Below, piece after piece: positions 50,391 to 58,008 of a stretch of 64,000 bases of DNA. This DNA comes from Phaeodactylibacter sp. (GTDB lineage: Bacteria; Bacteroidota; Bacteroidia; Chitinophagales; Saprospiraceae), in contig JAGFJD010000380.1 of the NCBI GenBank assembly GCA_024102975.1, positions 1 through 64,000 of the forward strand, in the 5' to 3' direction. The notes below the pieces were generated by a model, which saw only the letters and a list, made by a program, of their open reading frames with translations, searched no databases and was not told where the DNA came from. The position numbers and the translations under genes were made by a program. Every line of letters starts with the position of its first letter. Within the stretch, counting starts at the first letter, position 1.

Positions 50391-51727
50391 TTCTTGATAT
50401 TCAGGTACTGTAGAATTTCATCGTAGATTCCCGCCTCATTAGCAAAGAGGGCATAGTTCTTAGCAGTGCTGAACCACTCTTTCGTCGTCGCCCGGTGTTT
50501 TTTGGCGGCATTTTCCAGGTCGGCGGTCTCCAATGGCGAGGGCACGCCTTTTTTCATGGCCTCCTCCAGTTTGGATTCGATGGCCAGGTCGATGACGGCC
50601 TCCAGGTCGGCGCCGGAAAAGCCGTCGGTTTTTTTCACCAGGCGGCCGTAGTTGACATCGCCCACCGGTTTTCCCTTCAGTTTGATGCGCAGGATGGCTT
50701 CGCGGGCGGGTTCGTCGGGCGGCGGCACGAAGATGATGCGGTCGAAACGGCCCGGGCGGCGGAAGGCGGAGTCGAGGTGCCAGGGCGCGTTGGTGGCCGC
50801 CAGGATGAGCACGCCCTCGTTGTCGTAATCCACGCCGTCGAGCTCGGCCAGGAACTGGTTGATGACGTTGCGGCCGGCGCTGTGCCGCATGTCGGTACGG
50901 CTGGCGCCCAGGGCGTCCACCTCGTCGAAGAAGAGCACGCAGGGTTTGAGGCTGCGGGCTTTCTGGAAGATGGCGTGCAGGTTGCGTTCGCTCTGGCCGA
51001 TGTACATGTCCAGGATGTCGCTGATGCCTACCGGGATGAAGTTGGAAGCCACCTCGCCGGCAGTGGCGCGCGCCAGGTGGGTTTTGCCGCAGCCGGGCGG
51101 GCCGTACAGCAGGATGCCGCCGCCGATCTTTTTGCCGTAAGCTTTGTAGATTTCGGGGTGTTTCAGGGGATGGATGATCTTCATGCGCACCTCCTCCTTG
51201 ACTTTATCCATGCCGCCCACGTCGTCGAAGCGCACTTTGGGGCGTTCGATGTCGATGCCGTCGCGGGTTTCCGCGTCTTCTTCGGGGCCGCCGGCCCTCA
51301 GCTTGATCTTTTCCGGGCCGGCCGACGCTTTCAGCTGGAGGTTGATCTCCGATTCGAGGTAGGAGTCGCGAAGCCCCTCATTCAGGGCGATGGCGGTTTC
51401 ATACGCATCTTTGGCCTCTTCGGCTTGTTTGCCCTGAAGCAATAACTTGGCATACACCAGCCAGGCACGGGCGGGCGGTTTGGGTCCTTTGACCAGCTCT
51501 TCGACGATCACCAGCCCCAAACCGGTTTTTTTCTGGGCCTGGAAGGCGTCGGCGAGCCCCACCTTGAGGTCCGGGCTTTCGGGCGCCAGGCGCAGGGCAT
51601 CCTTAAATTCTGCCTCCGCCTCTTCATAGCGCTCGTTTTTCATCAGGGCGTTGGCCAGGAAACGGCGCAGCGGCAGGTTGTCGGGAGAGTTCCGCACTGC
51701 CTCGCGCAGTTGATCGATGTCGTCCAT
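50387..51727 (-). CDS. AAA ATPase with N-terminal TPR repeats
   Basis: A 446-residue protein from the ATG at 51727 (MDDIDQLREA); the upstream open frame is low-complexity and non-coding. Residues 1-120 carry TPR-like repeats. The AAA domain (about 165-400) has Walker A GPPGCGKT at 209-216, a pore-loop-like MYIGQSE at 241-247, Walker B LFFDEVD at 265-271, sensor-1 Asn313 and Arg fingers at 324/327, in the style of Cdc48/katanin-type classical AAA proteins with one ATPase module. It probably forms a hexamer that remodels or unfolds protein partners. It is first in a three-gene unit with two TPR membrane proteins, to which the TPRs may dock. The function is unknown. Confidence 0.88.
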   Translation of the reverse strand: MDDIDQLREAVRNSPDNLPLRRFLANALMKNERYEEAEAEFKDALRLAPESPDLKVGLADAFQAQKKTGLGLVIVEELVKGPKPPARAWLVYAKLLLQGKQAEEAKDAYETAIALNEGLRDSYLESEINLQLKASAGPEKIKLRAGGPEEDAETRDGIDIERPKVRFDDVGGMDKVKEEVRMKIIHPLKHPEIYKAYGKKIGGGILLYGPPGCGKTHLARATAGEVASNFIPVGISDILDMYIGQSERNLHAIFQKARSLKPCVLFFDEVDALGASRTDMRHSAGRNVINQFLAELDGVDYDNEGVLILAATNAPWHLDSAFRRPGRFDRIIFVPPPDEPAREAILRIKLKGKPVGDVNYGRLVKKTDGFSGADLEAVIDLAIESKLEEAMKKGVPSPLETADLENAAKKHRATTKEWFSTAKNYALFANEAGIYDEILQYLNIKK

Positions 51728-51921
51728 GTGTTTTGGTGTTGCGGTATTATGGTGTTGCGGTGTTGCGGCCGGGCGGGTGCCGGGACGGCCGCATGCCTGG
51801 CGATGAAGCGGGCCGAAGCCGGACATACTTTCTCTCATGGCAATTGCCATGACGGATGCGGGGCCGTAAAACCATAACGCCGAAACACACACCACAATAC
51901 CTGAATTCAGCAATCAACCAT

Positions 51922-52578
51922 CTAAACGCCCCCCTTCACCTCCAGGTTTCGTTTCATGTCCTTATCCTTGGGCAGGGTGCCGAACACGTAATCCCAGATC
52001 GGGGAGGATACGCCGTACATGATCGTATCGTCCTTGTAGTGGTGGATGGCGTGGTTTTTCCAAAGCTCTTTCAGGATGTTGTTGGGCGGCCGGAAGATGT
52101 GCACGGAATAATGCACGAGCAGGTAGAAGGCATAGCCCACCATGAAGCCGGCGAGCGTGGAAAAAGAGAAGCGGTCCAGCACGAGTTCGAAGATCAGCAA
52201 CAGGATGGTGCCGATCACCACGCTGAGTACCGGAGGCATCGCCAGGCGTTGTTTGTCCTTGGGATAATCGTGGTGAACGCCGTGCACGTTGTAGGCGAAC
52301 TTGCGGCTGGCTTCGCTCTCCAGGTCGATATGGTAAACGAATCGGTGGAACATGTACTCGGCAAAAGTAAAGAGGAACCACCCGGCGAAAAACAGGCCGA
52401 CGACCTGCAGGTTGGTGAGGTCGGTCGCTATTTTGGTGTAATAGATCAGGCCGGCGGCGTAGAGGAAGAACATCGTTACCGGAATGGCTATGTGCGTACG
52501 CGACAGGCGGTCCAGCCATTTATTTTCGAATAACCGGGGGGAGACGTTCTCATTGGTCACGAATTTTTTGTTCTTCAT
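51922..52578 (-). CDS. Sterol desaturase / fatty acid hydroxylase family protein
   Basis: A 218-residue membrane protein with four hydrophobic helices and the histidine clusters of the di-iron hydroxylase family: HRFVYH, HGVHH, HYSVH and HAIHH. These ligate two irons and add an oxygen to lipid acyl chains or sterol-like substrates at the membrane using O2. Similar short proteins in Bacteroidota act on fatty acids (2-hydroxylation, as in sphingolipids) or carotenoids, so a fatty acid is the likeliest substrate; it cannot be settled by sequence alone. The gene is monocistronic. Confidence 0.9.
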   Translation of the reverse strand: MKNKKFVTNENVSPRLFENKWLDRLSRTHIAIPVTMFFLYAAGLIYYTKIATDLTNLQVVGLFFAGWFLFTFAEYMFHRFVYHIDLESEASRKFAYNVHGVHHDYPKDKQRLAMPPVLSVVIGTILLLIFELVLDRFSFSTLAGFMVGYAFYLLVHYSVHIFRPPNNILKELWKNHAIHHYKDDTIMYGVSSPIWDYVFGTLPKDKDMKRNLEVKGGV

Positions 52579-52668
52579 GGATGTAGACGTTGGTTGTTAT
52601 CAGAAATACTTTTTTGGGCGAAGCAGGGAATTTCTGAAGTTGGTATGCTAATGAAAACAAGGCAACTG

Positions 52669-52676
52669 CAAATTTA
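52669..52676 (-). promoter_or_regulatory. Candidate -7 box (TAAATTTG on minus strand)
   Basis: On the minus strand this fits TAnnTTTG and lies 90 bp before the fatty acid hydroxylase start at 52578. No -33 element was identified. Confidence 0.4.
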
Positions 52677-52814
52677 GGTTCCCCGCCCGAGGAAAAAAAA
52701 CTCCGGCCCCGCCGGCCATTGCCGTATCGGCCAAAGGGGCTGCCCGCCGGATCATTCCGGATGATTTTCCGATCAGGCGCCGGCGGGCTGCAATAGGCGA
52801 AAGCCAGAGGGCGA

Positions 52815-53894
52815 TCAGCTCAGGTTCTTGAGGGTTTGGCGGAGGTAGCGCTTGTATTTCATCCGGTAGGCCCGGTAAATCTTGCGGTACCGGGCGTAGG
52901 AGTCTTCCGGCATTTGCTCGCGCATGAAGCCCTGTTGTTTCATCCACTCGTCGTTGTATACCTTGCCCAGGTAGCGGGTGCCGTGGTCCGGAAAGAGAAC
53001 GACCGCCACGTCCGAAGGCTTGAGTTCGCTTTTGATGCGGAAGACCGCCTGCATGGCCGCACCGCTGGAGTAGCCGACCAGCAGGCCTTCCATGCGGGCC
53101 AGCTGGCGGGTGCGGTGAGCGCTGCTGCGGTCGGTCACTTTGATGAACTCGTCGATCAGGTCAAAGGCGACGTTGTGCGGAATGATGGTCTTCCCCAACC
53201 CTTCAACTTTGTACGGATAAATCTCGCTCTTATCGAACAGGCCGGTCTCCCAGTATTTCTTCAGGACGGAGCCGTAGGCATCCACCCCTATGATGCGGAT
53301 ATCCGGGTTTTGCTCCTTGAGGTAACGGGCCGTGCCGGAGAGGGTGCCTCCCGTGCCGGCGCAGCAGATGTAATGGGTGATCGTTCCTTCCGTTTGCCTC
53401 CAGATTTCCGGCCCGGTGGTATGGTAGTGGGCCATAGAGTTGTCGAGGTTGTAATTCTGCCCCAGGTAGAAGGAGTTCGGGATGTCCCGCGCCAGTTGTT
53501 CCGCTCTGGAGTAGTAGGAGCGCGGGTCCTCCGGTTCGGCGTCTGCCGGGCAGACCACCACTTCGGCGCCCATGGAGCGAAGCAGGGCGAGCTTCTCCTG
53601 GGAGGCCTTGCTGGAGACGGTCAGGACGCAACCATAACCCTTCAGGCTGCACACCATGGCCAGGCTGTAGCCGGTATTGCCGGAAGTGGCTTCGATGATG
53701 GTGTCTCCCGGCCTGATCCTGCCGTTTTTTTCTGCTTGTTCTACCATGTAGAGGGCGATCCGGTCCTTGGCCGACTGGCCGGGATTGTAGGCTTCTACTT
53801 TTCCATAGACCGCCGCCGGAATATCTTCACAAATTCGGCTGAGCTTGATAAGCGGTGTGTTGCCGATAGTTGCCAGAACGTTTTCGTATCGCAT
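52815..53894 (-). CDS. Cysteine synthase / cystathionine beta-synthase-like PLP enzyme
   Basis: A 359-residue fold-type II PLP enzyme. The Schiff-base lysine is Lys43 in NPGQSAKDRIALYM, TSGNTG at 70-75 binds the substrate carboxylate, and GTGGT at 180-184 binds the cofactor phosphate. The region YPYKVEGLGKTIIPHN and a long C-terminal tail (about residues 315-359, rich in Tyr, Arg and Lys) make it more similar to the catalytic core of cystathionine beta-synthases than to plain CysK; there is no CBS regulatory domain. It makes cysteine or cystathionine from serine or O-acetylserine derivatives in the cytoplasm. The gene is alone. Confidence 0.88.
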   Translation of the reverse strand: MRYENVLATIGNTPLIKLSRICEDIPAAVYGKVEAYNPGQSAKDRIALYMVEQAEKNGRIRPGDTIIEATSGNTGYSLAMVCSLKGYGCVLTVSSKASQEKLALLRSMGAEVVVCPADAEPEDPRSYYSRAEQLARDIPNSFYLGQNYNLDNSMAHYHTTGPEIWRQTEGTITHYICCAGTGGTLSGTARYLKEQNPDIRIIGVDAYGSVLKKYWETGLFDKSEIYPYKVEGLGKTIIPHNVAFDLIDEFIKVTDRSSAHRTRQLARMEGLLVGYSSGAAMQAVFRIKSELKPSDVAVVLFPDHGTRYLGKVYNDEWMKQQGFMREQMPEDSYARYRKIYRAYRMKYKRYLRQTLKNLS

Positions 53895-54076
53895 ATATGC
53901 TAGCTTATTTTGCTTACAACTTATAACCGGGGGGTTGAAGTTCGTTCTTTTGGTTATATTGGAACTGCAATATCACAACAAATGTATACAAAAAACGACA
54001 GGTTGGGTGTTTCAAACAAATCAAAGTGATATGCAATAATACTAAGGAAGCGGCAAAAAAAAAAGATTATTCGCAG

Positions 54077-54505
54077 ATGTCCAATTCAAAGATATCATTG
54101 AAAGCACGGCTCATCCTCTATTATAAAGGGAAAATCTTGTTACTGAAACAAACAAAACCCAATGGAGGAAACTATACGCTGGTAGGCGGCAACGTCGACT
54201 CCCAGGAGTTCGCCCGCCAGGCCCTGATCCGGGAGAGTTACGAAGAAGCTGGCATCACGCTCAGGGAAAAAGACCTGCAACTGGTCCATGTCCTGCACAA
54301 AGTCATCGGAGACGAACACCGGATGGTCATGTACTTCAAGGCCTACCGCTGGGAAGGGGAACTCAAGGCACGGGAGACCCACAAGTTCAAGGAAGCGGAG
54401 TGGTTCTACCTGGAAAGCCTTCCGCGCAACCTGACTGAGACGGTGAGGCTCGTCCTGGAAGAATACCGCAAGGGGCGGTTTTATTCGGAGTATGTGAAGA
54501 AGTAG
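54077..54505 (+). CDS. Nudix hydrolase
   Basis: A 142-residue protein if started at the ATG at 54077; an in-frame ATG at 54026 would add 17 residues. The Nudix box GNVDSQEFARQALIRESYEE AG (given in two parts) matches GX5EX7REUXEEXGU, with the metal-binding glutamates of RESYEE. It should hydrolyse a nucleoside diphosphate linked to another group, with Mg2+. The substrate is not predictable. A second beta-hairpin region follows (HRMVMYFKAYRWEGELKARE). Its 3' end faces a small secreted protein gene across a palindromic spacer. Confidence 0.87.
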   Translation: MSNSKISLKARLILYYKGKILLLKQTKPNGGNYTLVGGNVDSQEFARQALIRESYEEAGITLREKDLQLVHVLHKVIGDEHRMVMYFKAYRWEGELKARETHKFKEAEWFYLESLPRNLTETVRLVLEEYRKGRFYSEYVKK

Positions 54506-54526
54506 GGCGGGGAGGCAGCGGGAGGC

Positions 54527-54608
54527 GTGTATTTGTGCATTTGTAGCCCTACGGGCCGGGTGGCCGGCGCCCTCCAGGCCATACATGTACGCAAATGCAC
54601 AAATACAC
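54527..54608. repeat. 17-bp perfect inverted repeat with AAATACACA-type words
   Basis: GTGTATTTGTGCATTTG at 54527-54543 recurs as its exact reverse complement at 54592-54608, with a 48-base GC-rich loop. The right arm continues as further AAATACAC words. It lies between convergent genes (Nudix hydrolase and small secreted protein) and might serve as a two-way terminator. Confidence 0.8.
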
Positions 54609-54621
54609 AAATACACATTTT

Positions 54622-55077
54622 CTACTGCTTCACCAGCTTGGCTTCAGCTGCCGCACCGCTGCTGGCTTTGGCCTTTGCGCAGGCCGCCTTCTGGGCGGCA
54701 GTGCAGCGTATTTTGCCCGGGTCGGACACTTTGGTGGCACGGGCGCCTTTTGACCGGCAGTCCTGCTTTGACTTTACGCATTGTTTTTCCCGGGGGGAGA
54801 TATTCACGAATTTCCCTGATTTGCTGCAGTATTCTACCGGCGTGTATTTCACTTTGCCGCTGGCCGCGCATACTTCTTTGCGGACGAAGGTTGTTTCGCC
54901 GGTCGCTTCGTCGAAGCGTTTTTCGATACTGGCGTCCAGCGTGGCAGCTTTGACGGCCGTGGTGGGATGCGGGCAGGCCCTGGTTTGCGCAGATTTGGAA
55001 TAAGTGCAATCCTGCGCCTGTATGCCGGCAGTAGTGAACAAGGCAAAAAGTACAGCCAATGAGAAGAATTGCTTCAT
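54622..55077 (-). CDS. Small Cys-rich exported protein of unknown function
   Basis: A 151-residue protein from the ATG at 55077 (MKQFFSLAVLFALFTTAGIQ), whose signal peptide ends at about residue 22 (QAQ). The mature protein has many Lys, Ala and Ser residues and about eight cysteines spread in the first 110 residues (DCTYSKS, RACPHP, EVCAASGK, EYCSKSGK, KQCVKSKQDC, IRCTAAQKAACAK). A family was not recognised. Disulfide bonding in the periplasm or outside the cell is likely. It is monocistronic. Confidence 0.65.
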   Translation of the reverse strand: MKQFFSLAVLFALFTTAGIQAQDCTYSKSAQTRACPHPTTAVKAATLDASIEKRFDEATGETTFVRKEVCAASGKVKYTPVEYCSKSGKFVNISPREKQCVKSKQDCRSKGARATKVSDPGKIRCTAAQKAACAKAKASSGAAAEAKLVKQ

Positions 55078-55288
55078 GGTCGCTCTTTTATGTGATGTGG
55101 TTTTCGCATAATGCAGTGTGCCGGCGCGCAGGGCTGGCGCAGGCAATCAGAGCGCTAAATTAGAAAAGATCGGCAAAAAATCCTGTTATGGAAAGATTAA
55201 CGTTTTCTTAAATTGAGAAATTGCCGGTTATTATTTGGCTTTGCCGGTTTGAAAAAAGTTGAATGGCGCTGTTGTTTCGCCCGCCTCC

Positions 55289-56482
55289 TCATTGTTTCAG
55301 TATTTTAAATGCCTGGGGTGCCCCCTGCCCCACCACCTGCAATACGTACATTCCCGGAGCCAGCGCCTCCGTGTTCAGGTGATGGCGGCCCCGGGCGGCC
55401 ATCGTAAATTCCCGGATGGCCCTTCCGTCCACGGCGGCCAGCCGGAGCAGGAGGGGTTCGTCCCTTTCATTCTCCACGGAAAGCTGTTCGCTGAATGGGT
55501 TGGGGAAGGCAGAAAGGTTAACCGCCGGGGCGTCCGGCACTGTTGCCGTCGGGGGATATACCGTCTCGTAAATGGCATTCAGCAGAGAATACCCGGTATA
55601 GGAGTCCTGCCCGATCTCCCAGATCATCACGCCGCTGACGAACTGCATGGCCAGCCGGGTTTTGTCCTGGATGGTGGGGATGCCGTTGTAGTAGGCCTGC
55701 CCCACCTGGTCTGCAAAGGCATTATCGGGGTTCTGATCGACGATCGCCCGGTAGGTAAAGGAAGAAACAGGGGTAGTGGAAAAGTCCCAGCCGTAAAAAG
55801 GCACGCCCAGGGTGAGCCGCTCCCCCGGCATCCCCTCGCCAAGCCAGAGGCTGATGGCGCTGAAAGCAAAAGAATAGGGCGAGTGAGGCCCGGGATTGTT
55901 GGGCGCCCAGGGCCCGGTCAGGTTGTAAACCATAATGTTGACCCAGTCGAAGGCTTTCAGGGCATCGTTGGTAATGTCCGGGTCGCGGTTGCTGCCCGGC
56001 AGCGCAGCGGTCAGCAGCTTGCCTTCGGCAGCAAGCGAATCGCGCAGCTGCAGCACAAAGGGGCTGTACAGGGCGTTCACATCCTGCCCTTCCAGGTCCA
56101 TATCCACCCCATCCAGGCCGTAGGCCCGCACGTAGTCCATGATGTTGTGAATAAAGGCCGCCCGGTTGCCGGGCTGCATCCACAACTGCCAGGCCGCCCG
56201 CCACTCGGCGGTCAGGCCGCCGCCCAGGGAGATCAGCACCGTCAGGCCGTGGGCCCTGCCGGTTTCCACCGCCGGGCCGATGTCCTGCCCCACAACATCG
56301 AGCTGCCCGTCCATCCCGGGGTTGGCAAAGGCAATGTTGAGGTGGGTCAGTTGTCCGAAATTGATCTGATCGCTCAGGCCGAACCGGTAATAGGGATAAT
56401 AACCCACGATCCGGAAGTCCTCCTGGGCAGGAAGGGAAAAGGAGAACAGGGCCAGGAAAAAAAAGGGTAAAAATAGTTTCAT
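55289..56482 (-). CDS. GH18 chitinase-like secreted protein with type A T9SS tail
   Basis: A 397-residue protein from the ATG at 56482, with a signal peptide (MKLFLPFFFLALFSFSLPAQ). The catalytic motif DxxDxDxE is intact as DGVDMDLE at 124-131, with the general acid Glu131, and an LISLGGG strand at 83-89. The barrel runs to about residue 310 (FVSGVMIWEIGQDSYTGYSL). The C-terminal 75 residues (VNLSAFPNPFSEQLSVENER, then GMYVLQVVG) form a type A Por secretion sorting domain. It should cleave chitin or related beta-1,4-GlcNAc polymers outside the cell. A 105-bp double-hairpin repeat lies 117 bp upstream. Confidence 0.9.
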   Translation of the reverse strand: MKLFLPFFFLALFSFSLPAQEDFRIVGYYPYYRFGLSDQINFGQLTHLNIAFANPGMDGQLDVVGQDIGPAVETGRAHGLTVLISLGGGLTAEWRAAWQLWMQPGNRAAFIHNIMDYVRAYGLDGVDMDLEGQDVNALYSPFVLQLRDSLAAEGKLLTAALPGSNRDPDITNDALKAFDWVNIMVYNLTGPWAPNNPGPHSPYSFAFSAISLWLGEGMPGERLTLGVPFYGWDFSTTPVSSFTYRAIVDQNPDNAFADQVGQAYYNGIPTIQDKTRLAMQFVSGVMIWEIGQDSYTGYSLLNAIYETVYPPTATVPDAPAVNLSAFPNPFSEQLSVENERDEPLLLRLAAVDGRAIREFTMAARGRHHLNTEALAPGMYVLQVVGQGAPQAFKILKQ

Positions 56483-56887
56483 AGGGTGGTGTTGGAGAAT
56501 TGTTATATTGTTATCAGTTGCGCCGACACAATCTGATATTGTTATATTGTTGGCAGGGTGGAGCAATGGCTGTTGTTGGATGGCACCCGGGCGCGATGCT
56601 ATACTGGCGAACGCGTGGTTTTGTCAGGAACAAAACCAGCGATGCCAGTATATACTGACCCGGCGGGTTTTGTAGTCGACAAAACCTGCCGTGCGTCAGT
56701 ATAAATTGAGCCCCCTTCGGTACAGGAGGATTTAGGCCCATCCAGTGGGCCGGGTAAATGTCAGGTTTTAGGCGATAGATGCCCATTTAGCTGCTCATAA
56801 ACTTGGGTTGCCCCTGAAACGCAGGCAAAGGCCACAAAAAGGAGTCACGCCCTTGCTCCCCCATGTCTAGCCAACCCAATCAACCAA
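56483..56887. other. 405-bp intergenic region with direct and REP-like repeats
   Basis: No gene is seen. ATTGTTATATTGTT occurs at 56499-56512 and 56538-56551. The REP-like element at 56599-56703 follows. The last 180 bp, between the element and the amidase stop, contain no recognised signal. Confidence 0.5.
56599..56703. repeat. 105-bp double-hairpin (REP-like) element, copy 2
   Basis: This is the reverse-oriented copy of 42826-42930 and differs from it at one position by eye (CCAGTATA here, CCTGTATA there, in this orientation). The change makes the second hairpin arm pair perfectly (TACTGGC with GCCAGTA). Flanking sequences differ, so it is a true dispersed repeat. Confidence 0.85.
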
Positions 56888-57850
56888 TCACGCCGTCTCC
56901 AGCCCGTTCTCTTCAATCTCCAGGATAGCCTTGACATGGGCGTCGGCGATCTTCTGCCGCACTCCGGGCTTCATCAGCTCGGCGGCCTGGGTTTTGTTGT
57001 TGTAGAATCCGTTTTCGGTGAGGACGGACGACATCCTGGTCTTGCGCAGGACGTAGAACTGCCCGTCCGGCCGGGATTTCAGGTGGCGGTTTACCCATCC
57101 CGTTTCGTTGATCAGGTGCTTCTGGAAGATGCTGGCGATCTTCTGCCCGGTTTTGCTGCCGTGGTAATGCCAGGTCTCGATGCCGCTGATGGTTTCCGGG
57201 GCCCATGTTTCGCTGCTGCGCGCCGGGGCGGCATTAGAATGGATGGAAACGAAGATTTTGGGCAGGGCCGACGCTTTGGCGTTGGCGCGGTTGACCCGCC
57301 CTTCCAGGAAGTCGTCGATATCCACTTCGGGCACGGTGATGAAATACTGCACGCCCTTCTCGTCGAGCTGCTTTTTGATGCGGGCCACGATGTCCCGGTT
57401 GAATTCGTATTCGAAAAGGCGGGTCTCGCCGTCGTCAAAGAGGGGCGAGCGCTTGCCGGGGGTTTGTTTGCCGTGGCCGTTGTCCAGGCACCAGAGGTAG
57501 CGGCCTTTGGGCTGGGGCTGAGGTTGAGGTTGAGGCTGAGGTTGAGGTTGAGGTTGAGGTTGGGGTTGGGGTTGGAGGGCAGGGTCCGGGGAGGTCACGG
57601 CAGGAGTAGTGCCTTCGTCTTCCTCGAAGATATCCTCATCAAACCCGACGTCAATGTCTCCGGGGCGGAGGACGATCTTTTCCATCTCATCGGCAACGAC
57701 GACGATGGTGTCGGGTCGGATCTCAGAGCCATCCTGTGGCAATTCGGGATCTGGCCGGCTGGAAGGCTTAACCGGCTTGGGTTGCTTTTTTCCACCGCCG
57801 AACAGGCTGGAGAAAAGGCTGCTGATCGCTTCGATAACCTTTTTAAACAT
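56888..57850 (-). CDS. N-acetylmuramoyl-L-alanine amidase-like protein with QP-repeat linker
   Basis: A 320-residue protein. Residues 1-92 are low complexity and acidic, residues 93-114 are eleven Gln-Pro pairs, and 116-320 form an Amidase_3 domain: LWCLDNGHGKQTPGK with His126, ETRLFEYEFN with Glu147 and FVSIHSNAA with His204, the zinc ligands, plus SSVLTENGFYNN with the catalytic glutamate. It would cut the bond between MurNAc and the stem peptide in peptidoglycan. Unusually there is no evident signal peptide; the first residues (MFKKVIEAISSLFSSLFGGG) look amphipathic. This may mean a membrane-associated or effector-type export or that the start is elsewhere. Confidence 0.85.
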   Translation of the reverse strand: MFKKVIEAISSLFSSLFGGGKKQPKPVKPSSRPDPELPQDGSEIRPDTIVVVADEMEKIVLRPGDIDVGFDEDIFEEDEGTTPAVTSPDPALQPQPQPQPQPQPQPQPQPQPQPKGRYLWCLDNGHGKQTPGKRSPLFDDGETRLFEYEFNRDIVARIKKQLDEKGVQYFITVPEVDIDDFLEGRVNRANAKASALPKIFVSIHSNAAPARSSETWAPETISGIETWHYHGSKTGQKIASIFQKHLINETGWVNRHLKSRPDGQFYVLRKTRMSSVLTENGFYNNKTQAAELMKPGVRQKIADAHVKAILEIEENGLETA

Positions 57851-57869
57851 ATGGGTATTTGATAGTTTT

Positions 57870-57954
57870 GTTATGTGGTGAGGTACTGAGGTGATGACCG
57901 GGTGATGTGGTGATGTAGTGAGGTATGTACTTCACTATATCCCTATATCACCAC
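57870..57954. repeat. GTGGTGAT/ATCACCAC palindromic repeat region
   Basis: GTGATG- and GAGGTA-like words recur on the left and face ATCACCAC on the right; GTGGTGAT (57907-57914) pairs with ATCACCAC (57947-57954) and TAGTGA pairs with TCACTA inside. It lies between the amidase and signal peptidase genes. Confidence 0.65.
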
Positions 57955-58008
57955 CTCCCTGCATTTCCTTTCTTGCCCTCCCAAATATAGGCAATATTTT
58001 GATACCCC

